This document shows positions 11,501 to 24,321 of a stretch of 64,000 bases of DNA, piece by piece. Numbering within the stretch: position 1 is the stretch's first letter; each line of letters opens with the position of its first letter. A program made the position numbers and the translations under genes. The notes beneath the pieces were generated by a model, which was not told the origin of the DNA, ran no database searches, and worked only from the letters and a program-made list of their open reading frames with translations. The stretch is from Sorghum bicolor. Taxonomy: Eukaryota > Streptophyta > Magnoliopsida > Poales > Poaceae. The stretch spans positions 4,774,001 through 4,838,000 of the forward strand of contig NC_012872.2 of assembly GCF_000003195.3 (NCBI RefSeq), read 5' to 3'.

Positions 11501-14500
11501 ATAATGCCATAGCCTTCTCATGCGTCGCCGTCAAGTGATGCCCCTTGCGTGCCGGCAGGACCAAGGGTCCGGGGCAACAAGCCAGGTGCGGCAGTGGCCA
11601 ACCCACGACGATGTAGGCCGGGCATAGTAGTGGAGGTATAGTAGTGAATGAAGGTATGGCCGGGGCTGAGCTTGGCAGGGTGCTGTATAATAAGCTGAAG
11701 TCCGTGTTCCACATTGGCGCCAGAACTTGTTAGTCCTAGAACTAGAATAGTATGATATTTCATCTTTATTATTCGTAGCAAAAGCACAATCTAGTATTAT
11801 TATATTATATATAATAGCACTAGCACATAACAGCCTTTTATGCATGGCTTCCAAAGAGAGGAGATGATGGCAAATCTTGCTTGTTTATTTGGTTACACAC
11901 TTACACGGCATGCATGGCTGGGGCCTTTTTCATTCCATGCATATGTATGTCATGCGGCATCATTGTACATGTTGATTTCAACAAAACTAATGGCGGCCTA
12001 GCTAGGCAATGGTGGGGCCACCCTCGTCTTAGGCCTTCCTGTTACCACGTACTAGTACTGTAAAGAGAGTTTAGTGTGTGAGGCTATACTTGTCTGTTCT
12101 TGCCTTCTTGGAGACCGTGAGGTCGCGCTCTTTCTTGATGAGCTTTTACATGTTTGCTCTGTTGACTACTCGAGAATTGACTTGGCTTTTCCCTTTAGGA
12201 AAGTTTAAATTGACTCACAGCTATGTAATTCTGGTTCAGCCAGAGACACTATTGTGTTACAGTGGCAGTTAGTTACTGTATTTTAGTAGCTGTCCAGTTT
12301 CAAATAATAGTAATATCAAATTAGTAACGATCCATCTTATATACACGGTATGCACCATACTAATTTCTTTTAAGCTGAAAGATGACACTTTTTTTTTGCT
12401 TTTTTTTTAAAAAAAACAAAGAGCTGCCTGGGGTATGAACCCACTGTACTGTCACTTGGTCTCAGTGATCTGCATGATTGTTGGCCAGACTGGACTGTGG
12501 ATGCCTTTTGCAACTTTTTTAGTTTTGAAAACTTTGCTGCAACTAGCTAGTAATTACGTTGTGTTGAGATGCATGTATGTAGACCATGATGATACTAATT
12601 ATATATAAGCTTCAGCTACGTACCTATAAATGACAAAGATGACAAAATCTAAGTGAAAGCTATCATGCTGTAACAGTGGCCATCATTGAAGGCCACATGT
12701 ACTTCTAATTATTTTATGGGGCCTGTTCTCGTCGACTTGCTTTGCAAAGAATCTGTTACATGACTGGTTACAAATGAGGGATTGATCTAACCTCCTGCTA
12801 TCTACCTTCATCAGTTAACTGTGTGAAGGGCCAGTCCGTGTTTGGATCATCATCAGTTGATTCCTTAGGACATCGATCGGTACAATTTTCTCTATTTTAT
12901 CAGCAATAACTGTCATGAGATTTTTTCCTTACGTACTGTATGGGTGGAAACATTGACGTAGCATGTCATGTGCATAATTTTTTGTTTCCTACTATATACT
13001 CCCTCCGTTCCAATTTATAAAACATTTTAGTTTTCTAGATTCGTGACTTTTGCTATGCACTTAATTAGATATACACCATACTCCCTCCATTATCATTTTG
13101 TTTTTTGAGTTAGGTGCAGTACATACAGTACCATTATTATTAGAACCAGTGAATCCAGCGTGAAAATTAACTTGGACCTTGTTTGGATGTTGTGGTATTG
13201 AGAAACCACAATATCAAAAACTGCAGTTTTAGAACCACTGATATGGAAAACCGTGGTTTAAAAAAAAGATTTCTAAAGTAAAGTTTTTAAAACTCCAAAA
13301 TACTATAGTTTTAGCAATACCTTAATATGCAAAACCATAAAATTTGTTACACCCAAATACTTCCTGGCACTCTAAAACCAAAGTATTTCACAAAAACCAT
13401 AGTATTTTTCTAAAGCTTTTTTTATATTAATAGTTGGCTGGACACGTATCTATCAATTGTTGTTTTAGACACCAATGTATGCATGCCCTGAATATTTAAA
13501 TATTGCCATTTTGATAAGTCGTCCATAAAAATTTAATATGGTTATTTTCACAATAACAATATAAATAGTTATATATGTAATTATTTATTAGTGACAAAGG
13601 TCCTAAAACATAGTTTGTACACTATATCTAAAGTAATGTCATCTTCCTTTTTTTTCAAGAGGCGACAGTTATCATGTGTACAAAGTGTTTACACGATGCT
13701 GATGTAGCTAGCGTGAGCCCAAAATTAATCATATAAGCAGAGAACATCTGTAGCTAACCCTAATTAAGAATATAATGTATATTTAATTCCCCCCTAGCTA
13801 GGTATATATAAATAATGGGGCATGACAGTGCATGCCGATAACTTGCACTGATCGATATCAGTTCGTCACTAATGATTGCCAATTATACTGCGGCTCTTTT
13901 AATTATGAGATGGAAGGAGCAGACAAGCTGGTTCAATTGGTTGTTAAACCGCATTGCACAAGCACCCTGTGCGGCTGTGTGCGCCATTGATCACCACACG
14001 GTGTGCCAGTCTACATCGCCGGCCTCTTTATCATTGTGCTGCTTAGGCAAAGCTCAATTAAGCTAAGCCAGTTCATGCATAAAAAGGGCATGATTACTCT
14101 TAAACCGGACGCACTGACGAAGCCTAGCTATATGTCTTTCTACCTTTTTTTTAGGAATGCCATGAAATTGGTGCCTACTACTATATATGTATATCAGTTT
14201 TTTTTTCTTTTTCTGCGAGGATACTAGAAAATACATACATATCAATACCGGTCTGTACATCAAAACATATACATGTGTACGTGTACTACTACTTTCTTTT
14301 GCCACAAATCCATGATGCTTTAGACGAGGTCCTAATATAATCAAACTTTTGAAACTTATTAATTGCCTATCTTTATTGTGAAATGATTTATACGTACATA
14401 TATACACTTCTTCAGCTTACATACATAGTCCCCCCATGGGCAGCGGGAACTGTTCGTGAAAAGTGACGAGATGAGGCGCAGCACTGTGATAGATATTCTT

Positions 14501-14560
14501 GCGAGTAGTGGCAATGTCACCCTCACACTTTTTCTTGTACTGCCATTAATCTCGATTTGT
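11501..14560. other. Intergenic, fragments of MITEs only
   Basis: No gene is supported. CTCCCTCCGT-type Stowaway ends occur at about 13005 and 13081. A decayed element beginning GGACCTTGTTTGGATGTTGT starts at about 13177 and runs to about 13425 with repeated ACCATAGTATT/ACCACAATATC phrases. The last kilobase is the distal upstream region of the LBD gene. Confidence 0.5.
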
Positions 14561-14577
14561 CCTTATTTATCTGTTTA

Positions 14578-14602
14578 CTCTCTCTCTCTCTCTCTCTCTC
14601 TC
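14578..14602. repeat. (TC)n microsatellite upstream of the LBD gene
   Basis: A pure CT/TC dinucleotide run lies in a pyrimidine-rich stretch, followed downstream by a C homopolymer at about 14843-14866. Such pyrimidine tracts are common near plant transcription starts. Confidence 0.9.
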
Positions 14603-14833
14603 CCCTCGCTACCCACGGCCGGGCCCTTTTTTCTTCGCAACATACACCTCCACAATATTCTTCAACACTCTCACTTCCTCTCATTCAATACTGGTCTCTC
14701 TCTGCCTTTTTCATAGTGTGCGGTCGATCTATGCACCACCTCACCTTTCCCTCTTGCTGCAGTTGGAGGCCGGGAGTGCTGCAGCTGGAAGAGAGGAGAG
14801 AAGCTGGTGGTTTCCCTCTCCTCCAGCTCTCCC

Positions 14834-14864
<31 letters not shown>

Positions 14865-14929
14865 CCATAGATCGATCACAGCCAAGACAGAGCAGACAGA
14901 GACAAGAGTTAGGCTGTTCTACCACCTGA

Positions 14930-14941
14930 TCATATAAAATA
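14930..14941 (+). promoter_or_regulatory. Candidate TATA element of the LBD gene
   Basis: CATATAAAATATG lies about 290 bases before the leader-intron donor. It is the best TATA-like site between the pyrimidine tracts and the leader; assignment is inference from position only. Confidence 0.35.
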
Positions 14942-15086
14942 TGATCCTCCAGCAATTCTTCCATCCACACACAAACTGAAGCAAGAATTATTGCTTTTAT
15001 ATATCTTGTCTGTACTTTTCTCTATTTTTTCCCCTCCTCTTCTGTATTTCCATTGTGCAGCTTGTTTAGTAGATATCAGTGGATCG

Positions 15087-15119
15087 ATGTATGATGGAGG
15101 AAACAAGCTAGCTAGCTAG
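15087..15119 (+). promoter_or_regulatory. Short upstream ORF in the LBD 5' leader
   Basis: An ATG at 15087 opens a 10-codon frame (MYDGGNKLAS) closed by TAG at 15117-15119. It sits in the leader exon before the donor at 15225, so it would be in the mature mRNA if transcription starts upstream of it. A role in translational control is inference. Confidence 0.4.
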
Positions 15120-15224
15120 CAGCAGCCAGCAGCAGGGAGAAGGATAGAGAGAGAAAAAAATCCTATATTCTCGGCCCTTCTCCAGCAGGTCATCTGCAGA
15201 TCTGTCTCCTGTGACCTTACAAAG

Positions 15225-15809
15225 GTGAGGATATGAGCAGGTCTCTCACTGCAACATGCCCATGTATGAGAAATTTTAAGCTTTGATTTGCAGTCTTCTG
15301 GGTTTCTGCCTTCTCTTGCTTGGTACTAGGAGTATTATATTATCTATGGTTCTTGAGATTTGAGCGCAAAGATCGCCTTTTTTTCTTGGAAATTTGTGCT
15401 TCTTGTGCCGTATCATCATACATGCACACCCACGCATTTGCACAGTGGATCATGCATCCTCCATTTGTATTCATGATCATGCTGTTGATTTTCTCTGGTC
15501 CCTTTATCAAACTATTTCTGCAGATAAGAATTGTACAGTCTCATTGTCCCTCTTTCTTTGACCCAAAGTAAAAAGGGAAGAACAGAACTTCCTCATTTTT
15601 TTCCCAAAGTCTGCACATGCATAGCTGGATCAGAACACTACCGCACTCCAAAACCCTAATCTTCTGATTTTTTCTGCCTTCCCAGAACAATCCTCAGTCC
15701 AAGAAAACCCTAACCCTAAGATTAGTGTCGAAAAAGATATGCGTATTCACAGCTCATGTTTCTTTGGAAAAACTGATGATAATCCAACGCCTTTTTTCTC
15801 TATTCGCAG
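15225..15809 (+). other. Probable 5'-UTR intron of the LBD gene
   Basis: The donor AAAG/GTGAGG and the acceptor with a pyrimidine tract, CTATTCGCAG/GCC, bracket 585 AT-rich bases. The ATG of the LBD protein lies 18 bases after the acceptor. Several ATGs inside would be removed by this splice, which supports it. Confidence 0.65.
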
Positions 15810-15827
15810 GCCAGGACCAGGAAGGAA

Positions 15828-16634
15828 ATGGCATCGCCGTCGAGCACCAGCAACAACTCGGCCCTCTCCCCTGTGGCCGCGTCAGGGGCGACGACGCCCG
15901 GTGCCGGGGCGCCGTGCGCGGCGTGCAAGTTCCTGCGGCGCAAGTGCCTGCCGGGGTGCGTGTTCGCGCCCTACTTCCCGCCGGAGGAGCCGCAGAAGTT
16001 CGCCAACGTGCACAAGGTGTTCGGCGCCAGCAACGTGACCAAGCTGCTCAACGAGCTGCTGCCGCACCAGCGGGAGGACGCCGTGAGCTCGCTCGCCTAC
16101 GAGGCCGAGGCGCGCGTCAAGGACCCCGTCTACGGCTGCGTCGGCGCCATCTCCGTGCTCCAGCGCCAGGTCCACCGCCTGCAGAAGGAGCTGGACGCCG
16201 CGCACGCCGAGCTCCTCCGCTACGCCTGCGGCGACGTCGCCGCCGGCATCCCCACCGCGCTCCCCGTCAGCGTGAGCGTCAGCGCCGCGCCCAGGCTCTC
16301 CACGGCAATGACGACGAGCCCCGGGCAGTTCGCTGCAGCAGCAGCCACTGCGCATGCCACCGCCGGCATGTACGGCAGCAGCCGGAGGCTCGGGGTCTTG
16401 GATGGCGTAGTAGCGGCGCCACCACCGCCACCGCCAGCGGGCGGCTGCTACTTCATGCGGAACCACAGCAACGTCATTAGTAGCCCCCCAGGCGCTGACG
16501 TGGCGCCCGTCCTGCCTTACGCTTCCATGGCTAATTGGGCCGTGAATGCCATCAGCGCCTCGACGACCACCACCTCTGGATCAGAGAGCATTGGTGGGTT
16601 GGATCACAAGGAAGGGGGAGACAGCAGCATGTGA
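15828..16634 (+). CDS. RA2: Class I LOB-domain (LBD) transcription factor, likely RAMOSA2
   Basis: A 268-residue plant-specific DNA-binding protein acting in the nucleus. The LOB domain spans about residues 28-130: the zinc-binding CX2CX6CX3C block is C30-C33-C40-C44, followed by the GAS block with FANVHKVFGASNVTKLL, and a coiled coil with LX6LX3LX6L at L111, L118, L122 and L129. The N-terminal start MASPSSTS and the strongly conserved block ending at the leucine zipper match what I recall of maize RAMOSA2 and barley VRS4, which control inflorescence branching and spikelet-pair fate. The C-terminal half is alanine-, serine- and proline-rich, typical of this clade. The coding part is one exon, GC-rich in third positions, with a leader intron before it. 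The ATG at 15828 is the first in frame after the acceptor. The LBD call is near certain; the RA2 orthology is recognition without an alignment. Confidence 0.93.
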   Translation: MASPSSTSNNSALSPVAASGATTPGAGAPCAACKFLRRKCLPGCVFAPYFPPEEPQKFANVHKVFGASNVTKLLNELLPHQREDAVSSLAYEAEARVKDPVYGCVGAISVLQRQVHRLQKELDAAHAELLRYACGDVAAGIPTALPVSVSVSAAPRLSTAMTTSPGQFAAAAATAHATAGMYGSSRRLGVLDGVVAAPPPPPPAGGCYFMRNHSNVISSPPGADVAPVLPYASMANWAVNAISASTTTTSGSESIGGLDHKEGGDSSM

Positions 16635-19600
16635 AGTGAAGGAAACAGGAAGCGCCGCCGTGAATGGTAAGCTGTAATTTTCTGCACGGCAGCCATGCCC
16701 ATGCATGCATGATGCATGTAACTATGTATATATACTGTAGGTGCTAGTTTGTGTGTTTTAATTATACATATATATTGCGGCTTTAATAATTGTTACTATA
16801 TGTTTGTATGTATTATTGTGCAGTGATTTACTAGCTCCTTGTTAAGATGTGGAGACATGGATGCATGCATTTGAGCCCTTTGGCCTTAATGAGCTGTGGG
16901 ATCGGAGGAGTACTCAGCTTGGTGAAGGAAAGGAAGGAAGCTTCAGGGGGAATCGGTCCATCTCAGGTTGATTAAGAGCTAAGGAGCAATCTATATAACT
17001 ATATATCTATCTATCTACCTTTCGCTATATAGCCGACATGAATTATATATATCGACTGCATCCCCTTTTTGCATGTGTTGTGCAAACCATACTTTGGAGT
17101 ACTAAATGTAATCGAATCGAGATCTTGATCTCTCTTCTTTTCATGATTAATTCTTCGTTTTCGCAGGATCCATCGATCAGTCATTAGTACTCCGTATAAA
17201 TATAGCATGCATGCATGATTTGGCTTTGCGATCAGAAAACAAAACAACCACCTTTAGGCCAAATAAAATAAGAGCCAACAATCAAAGCAGCAGGATCCTA
17301 CATGCATGCATGCATGAGTAGTAGTATAGTACTAAGCTGATCTGCATCTTATATCATATGTCATAGGCACCAGTGGCCTATATATGCTTGCATATATGCT
17401 CCAGATATATGATCTTGAGATGCTTCGTAGTCAGCTGGGAGAGCTAGCTTAGGGAGATTAACGAACACAGTCAGTTTTTTTAAATTATACTATATGGTGA
17501 TCGAGCATCACATCATTTCTTTCCCAGACATTCTTCCCGTCCATGTTAATTAGTAAACTGTAAAGGCATGGGAAAAGCAGTATTCCGGGCACTATTCTTA
17601 TAGGTCCCAGATCTTTTTATGGATCTCATCACTGTTGGTGCATTGTACATGTATTTATTCCATCGCCTAGGACCTTGTTTAGTTCCGAATTTTCGGAACT
17701 GTAGCACTTTCGTTTTTATTTGACAAACATTATCCAATCATGAATTAACTAGGCTTAAAAGATTTATCTCGTGATTTACAGTTAAACTGTGTAATTAGTT
17801 TTTATTTTCGTCTATATTTAATACTCCATGCATGTGGCGTAAGATTCGATGTGACGGAGAATCTTGAAAAGATTTTGGTTTTTGGGGTGAACTAAACAAG
17901 GCCTAGAATTTTCCTCCATCGGCATTAAGCCTTTTTCTAAATTCTGCGGTTCTGATTGGATTCGCCTCTACTTTAATTTTCATGCTTAAATGTTCCATCT
18001 GCTGCAAGATCTAAGATGTTCATTGTGTACTGTAGTGTAGGTTGTGGATATATTTATTGGATGTCATCGAGTTGCACTTCCTTCTTAGTTCTGCCCATAT
18101 ATATTGAATTGTGTACCCTTCTTGCATTGATGTTGATGCCACTGTTGGTCCCGTGTTTAACCATACTCTGGCTCCATGCATGCTCGAGTGGGTTTTCAGG
18201 GTGTGGCTGGCCGGGCTCAGCAGCATTGTGCACTTACCAGCCAGCATGCGATTTGATATTAGGCAAGTTTGACTAGATTTTGCTAGTGTATATCTAGTTC
18301 TTTTTTATCACAACTGTTGCATGATATATATATAGTTACCTTGCCACAAGGCCACCAGTCATACACCCTTTTTCCAGCCAAAGTTAGTTAGCCAGAACTA
18401 GCAACTTTTAAGGCATATTGCGGCTTTCAGCCAAATTAACAGCTCACAACTCATCTTACAAACATCCTAGGTTGAGTTTTGTGTGAAATCCAATATAGAT
18501 CTTGTGCTTTACTTTCACCCATATGTCAAATACCATTTATTTTTTAGAGAATGGAGGTAATCTCCAGTTATAGATGTTCAGCATCTGACTTTTAATTGGA
18601 GATACTGTTGCTGCCATAATTTTTTTGGTTCCAAATTTCCATAACTTCTATTTTCTAAAGTTAATTCAATTTATTTAAAAATGTATAGTCCATTGATTTT
18701 AGTATATTCATTAAATATCAACTCAAACATGCAAACATTCACTGAAATAATGCTTCACGAAAACTTAGAGAAAAAATATGTGTGAATTGTGTACCTCCTC
18801 CACAAAAAACTTGATGTTTTAATTTTGTCCTAAGTATAACTATCTTAAATTTGATCATGTTTACACTAAAATATATTAGTAGTTATATTTTCAAATAAGT
18901 ATCATCAGATTCATGGAATATATATTTTTTCATAGTATATCTATCTGGTTTCATAAATGTTAAGAAAATATTCTCTATAAATTTAATTAGTCAAAATTAT
19001 TAAGATAGGTTGATGGCTTAGGAAAAAAATTAATAAAATATTAAGTTTTATGATAGAGGTGGTAAAATCAACATAAGGACAAATGTGTGGTGTTTGGAGG
19101 CAAAATGAAGTAATTTGGTCCATCATTTAATTTTCCTTCACAAATTAAACTTGAACCAAATGAGATATGGATGAGGGTTGACATAAGATTTCAGTGTAAA
19201 CCTTTCAGGATTTATTAACCATCAAATTCCTTCAAATCGCAAAAGAACTGTATGTGCATTAAACATTTTATATAGTACCATACTCTATCTATCATGCATA
19301 CATTAGAATAAGAGTCTATGGTAAAATCAAAATTGTATTTTGCGAATATGATTAATTGTATTTTAAGATGCTATAGCACATTCTGTCTTGTGACCTAGCT
19401 ATTGAAATAACTAGGAGGATTCCCGTGTGTTACCGTGGGTATGAAGGAGGAATATACTGAAAGAGGAATATAAATATAAATATATCTATATTCTATTGAG
19501 TAATCTATATATAGTTTAATTATTAGTAGTTAGTTTTTGAAGAGGAAGAGAGGAAGTCACGTGAGAGAATAATGCTAGCAGTATGCGTGCATGGTTATGT

Positions 19601-20850
19601 ATAGGTAACTGTATCCACTATTGAAACTATTTATGAGTGAGCACTTATATGTGACAGCAGGAGAAGTAGATGATGACGTGGTTTAATGAGGTGCTAGAGA
19701 GGATTAGGCTAGTGAACTTTATTTTTATAGGAGATATGGATGACTGAAATAACAGTATTTTGTGATTGGATCATTATGAGAAGCGTGCGAGAACTTGCGG
19801 CTTCAGACATGCACACCTTTAAAGTTAGCTTTTGACGTTGTAGCGCTTGAAAAGCAATGCGTCAATAATTCTGCCATAGACGATAGGATCCAATTCGAAG
19901 TAGCTATAGGTTATTATGTGCATTATAAGTACAGAACACAATAATCTCCATACATTTTTCCCCTCTGTGTGATGATTGGACTACTATTTTCAGTCCACCG
20001 TACCAGCTATTACTTAGTGTCTGATTCCTAATTACTTTAAAAAAATTTCCTAAGCAATTACATGTGTGCATGCATCGTCATATCACGCACTATTCGTCAC
20101 ATTCTTATGCACACATCTTATTTTGTGTATTGATTGGACATGTAAAACAGCATGTAAAGCTAGCCATATATATATATATGTCATTTGAAACAGTAGCTAG
20201 GATGGTCCATGTGACCACACGGTCCTTCAAGTTGGTCCTCGAGTAAGCTATCCTTAACACATGCCTTTTCTTGGTACTAGTTATACACACATGCATTTGG
20301 GTTCAAGTCGATCAGGTTTGACATTCACTTGCAAGAAAAATCAACGCATTATTAGTGCTAATTAATTGTCAACTAATATGGAATATTATGCTGACAAGAC
20401 ACCATGTCTTTATGCCATATTTATCCTAATTAATAGAAGAATAGCACAAGTTATTGGTTGGAGAATGAAGATAACGATTAGGACCCGGGTTACACTGCCC
20501 GTTGGTGTCTAATCAGTTGTCATTTCCTACCGATCCATTTAGAGATATGTCAAATGTGCATCCATACTATATAGCCAGCACCATGTATATATGTAGAACA
20601 CTTTTTCCCATTATGACAACTATATACGTACAAAGGATTTTTTTTTGGATTAATAAAAGTATAGGTGCACATGTACAGCATTGCATCGTCTTCTAGTTAT
20701 GCCGGTTTAAACTCTTATATGATATATATTCTATTATATAAACATAAAGAGAAAATTGTGTACACACAGTATCACCAATTAAGCATTATTAAATGTCTTA
20801 CTAACCTATATTTTTCATTGAACACTTTATGCCTTTTTCTAGTTTTCTCT
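16635..20850. other. LBD 3' flank and intergenic DNA
   Basis: The first few hundred bases are probably 3' UTR of the LBD gene. Beyond that there are GCATGCATG-rich runs (17200-17320), one Tourist-like MITE (listed), and a degenerate Stowaway-like stretch at about 18785-19110. No coding region is supported. Confidence 0.5.
17670..17903. mobile_element. Tourist-like MITE, GGCCTTGTTTAG family
   Basis: The left end reads GGACCTTGTTTAGTTCC and the right end GAACTAAACAAGGC, with CTA on both sides. The internal phrase TAATTAGTTTTTATTTTCGT is shared with the other copies. Confidence 0.8.
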
Positions 20851-20852
20851 AG

Positions 20853-21096
20853 GGCCTTGTTTAGTTCCCTAAAAGTTTTGCAAAATTTTTCAGATTCCCC
20901 ATCACATCGAATCTTTAGACGTATGCATGAAGTATTAAATATAGATGAAAATAAAAACTAATTGCACAGTTTGGTCGGAATTGACGAGACGAATCTTTTA
21001 AGCCTCGTTAGTCTATAATTGGATAATATTTATCAAATACAAACGAAAGTGCTACTATTCTTATTTTGTAAAATTTTTTGGAAGTAAACAAGGCCC
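20853..21096. mobile_element. Tourist-like MITE, GGCCTTGTTTAG family
   Basis: The ends are GGGCCTTGTTTAGTTCC and GGAAGTAAACAAGGCCC. The interior carries CATCACATCGAATCTTTAG and AAAAACTAATTGCACAG, in the opposite orientation to the copy at 17670. No target duplication is clear. Confidence 0.8.
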
Positions 21097-21766
21097 TTGT
21101 AAGTGCAAATGTAGCGCATACGATCTAAATTTATAGAAATTTTGGTTTCCAGTTCAGATTGGTGCAAATAAACTGAGTACCTAGATATAATTCAAACTCA
21201 CATAAATTATTCATGTACGTCCTTCATTTTAATTTCCATTAAAAATTTTAATAATGACCGTTAGCTAGATGTAATTCTATTTAATTGGAAGCAGCGTCTT
21301 TACATGATTTTAAATGTAAAAGGCATGTGCGTCATATATATGTATCGATGAAACTATAATTGCAAGTGTGCTAGCTAACTATATATATATCAACATAATC
21401 GAATGTATAATATTATGACTAATGACTTATGAGGCAGATTTACCGCCCAATCCAGCTAGTAAAGAATATAACGTTGAACTTCAAGTATGTAGTTGTTGGA
21501 GTCAAACTACCAAGGCTGTGTTGTTACTGTTGCAGCACTGTTCACTGGAGTTTTTTCTTTCCTCTCTAGCAAATAATGAACATACAGCTAGAGGAACCAC
21601 CATTTGTGGCTCCTCTAGTTCTGTAGCACGGAGCCATGGTCTAAAGTCTTAGACTTTTTTCTATAACAGGGTCGCACTATCTTCGTTAATTAGTACTCAT
21701 ATCAGACTACTGTTATTCTAGTGATGGTCAAAATTTTGTTATGGAGCCCATGTTAATGGCATATAA

Positions 21767-22015
21767 GGCCTTGTTTAGATGTGAAAATTTTTTGGATTTC
21801 ACAACTGTAGCACTTTCGTTTGTTTGTGGCAAATAATATCCAATCATGGACTACTAACTAGGATCAAAAGATTCATCTCGTGATTTACAGGTAAACTGTG
21901 TAATTATTAGTTTTTATTTTCATTTATATTTAATACTTCATGCATGTGCCACAAGATTCAATGTGACGAAGAATCTTGAAAACTTTTTGGGTTTTGGGAT
22001 TAACTAAACAAGGCC
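21767..22015. mobile_element. Tourist-like MITE with TAA target duplication
   Basis: GGCCTTGTTTAGATG at the left and TAACTAAACAAGGCC at the right are flanked on both sides by TAA. Length is 249 bp. Confidence 0.88.
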
Positions 22016-22019
22016 TAAT

Positions 22020-24090
22020 TGTCACTTTGCTATGACAACAGTAGAGTTCAAAATATGTGTCATAAAAAAAACTGGAAAAATAAATATGCAGTGGTAGGTA
22101 CCAAAGGATTTGATTAAGCGACTATCATGAAAAAAATCGATATGGAAAAAAAACCATATTTTAAGTAAAAAACAATCCAAAAGGAGAATCGATAATGCAA
22201 ATTAATTAAGGCGTTGCTGATCAATATATAGGAGGAGATGTGTTAGCTCTTGTTTCTTTGCTTTTTCCAAAAACGATTGGAACAATAAGCATAAACATTT
22301 ATTTATAATAAAGAATTGTTGAGCGAGACTACACACCGGTGCACATGCATGTTTGCCTAGCTCTCAGCTCCTGTGCACCCATATGCCTTTTATTTGCACG
22401 ATGCAGCTGCACTGGTTACTTCATTTCCATCCACTGTTTGGTGATCTCGCGCTCGCAGCAGCAGCCAGCAGCAGCTGCTGCTGTGCAAATAATGGGTGCA
22501 TGCAGGACTCGACGATCACTCGATCTTAATTTGCAGCAATGCAGATCTCATATATATAAAAATTCTCACAGAAACAAAAGGTCCCCACGCGCGCAGCAAT
22601 TTTAGTGGACATGATGCATGAAAACAGCACTGCACGATCGAGACTGAACATCCCACGGGTCACCAGGGGCTCCTCTTGATCGTGTTGGAATTGGAGCTAC
22701 TAGCTGCTGTCTGTAGAGAGAAAATTAAACATGCGTGTACACACACATGCACACTGCATATGTACATTATGGTGTAGTGTCGACCTCTCTCCAAGTGTTA
22801 AAAGCAAGAAGCTAGATCCAGCATCCGTGCATGTCGTATATATACATGTATACGTACGTACACGCAGGCAGCACGCATTTGCATGGTGCAGTACACCGGC
22901 CTGGACGACTGCACTGCACACTACTCGCTTGGAGCACAGTCTCAAGGAGGGACGGGTACACAATTGCAAGCACGCACAACAGTTGATGACGATGCTACAA
23001 CATGGACAAGGGAGTAGGTGCCTGTCTTTAAAAACGTCGTGGTGCTGTTGCTCCGATTTGACGTGACAATATATATATTGCAATGCCGCAATCACACACG
23101 CACGCACGCACGCACGCACGCACGGTCGGTTTGTGTACGTGGTACGTGCCAGCGCACCAGCTAGCAAACTCTCTGTGTAGTCGTTAAGGCTGCCTTATAT
23201 ATGTAGCTTATTGGGTGGTACCTGTAATAATAAGGCTGTAACTCTACGACAGGCGTACATCTTGTGTGACAATTGTTCTTCGGCACTACTTCAGCAGTAT
23301 TTAAGAAAGTGTGTTTTTCTCTTACAATAAATTAGTATCAGCCAAATTTTTACAAACACATCTGTTGACGCGTGTTCATTAATAGAGCAATTGCATTGTT
23401 CATTTTGGCTGGCCAGTGGCCTAGTAGTACCGTACCGTTCTATCCTTCCTCTCCGTTTTTTTTTTAAAAAAAAAAACTGTAGAAGGTGAGTAACATTCAC
23501 TGTCAAAATAGTGAAATTCACCTAGTATTTTTAAGTAGTAGTAAAATACTACCACTAGTCAAAACACTAGAGAATCCTATTAGAAGATATTTAGTAGAGA
23601 AAGTTTATACTAAATTTTGAATAATAAAATACTAGGAGATGTCCATCTCACTTAGGAGAATTAGTAAATTGTGCTTGTGATTGGAAAACTGTACTAACAC
23701 TAGCAGGTATGCCTATTGGCCTTGATAGGCCACATATAATGATTATCAGTATCATCGATCGGCCGACCGGAAGGTACAATTGTAGTGGTACTGATTAGTA
23801 GTAGTGGTTACTGATTAGTAGTAGTACATACTACATATCCACTCATCAACGGGAACAGGAGGGTGTTGCTAGTAGCTAGTAGGTTCCTGCAACTGTAATT
23901 CCACATGACGTTGTTGCTATAGCTCATCCCGTTTGAAGTGCACACATAGGAGTATGTATATAGTAACCCTGCACAAGTGCAGGTACAGCTTTCAAAAGCA
24001 CAATTAATATACCCCTAGCTAGCACAATGCAATGCCATATTTGCTAAAAGAAAGTAGCTAAAATAAATATGTTAAAATTTATTAGAGAGA
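22020..24090. other. Intergenic, no supported gene
   Basis: The stretch holds a CAGCAGCAGC-rich patch near 22455-22480, GCATGC and ACGTACG patches, and a CACG microsatellite (listed). The longer open frames at 22700-23167 on either strand have no recognisable features and look like chance. Confidence 0.5.
23096..23124. repeat. (CACG)n microsatellite
   Basis: About seven perfect CACG tetramers, preceded by a short CA run. Confidence 0.95.
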
Positions 24091-24096
24091 GTACGA

Positions 24097-24321
24097 GGCC
24101 TTGTTTAGTTCACCTTAAAATCCCAAATTTTTTCAAAATTTTTTACCACATTAAATCTTTGGACGCATGTATGAAAGATTAAATATAGATAAAAAAAATA
24201 ACTAATTGTACAATTTGCTTGTAATTTGTGAGACAAATTTTTAAAATCTAGTTAGTCTATAATTAAACAATAATTATTAAATATAAATGAAAGTGCTAAT
24301 CAAATCTAAAATTTTTCACCA
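24097..24321. mobile_element. Decayed Tourist-like MITE, GGCCTTGTTTAG family
   Basis: The left end GGCCTTGTTTAGTTCACC is intact. The interior phrases CATTAAATCTTTGGACGCAT and GAGACAAATTTTTAAAATC match the family, but the right end has degenerated to TTCACCAACGCC. Confidence 0.65.

Noticed and set aside
14557..14970. Overlapping open frames on both strands upstream of the LBD gene
   Set aside because: They read through TC and C runs and lie in the presumed promoter and leader.
15882..16466. 194-codon minus-strand frame opposite the LBD gene
   Set aside because: It is the antisense shadow of a GC-rich coding exon.
23096..23124. CRISPR-like or regulatory array
   Set aside because: It is a simple tetranucleotide microsatellite without spacers.
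22700..23167. 155-codon minus-strand frame
   Set aside because: It crosses the CACG microsatellite, has no splice partners or domains, and is mirrored by an equally long plus-strand frame.
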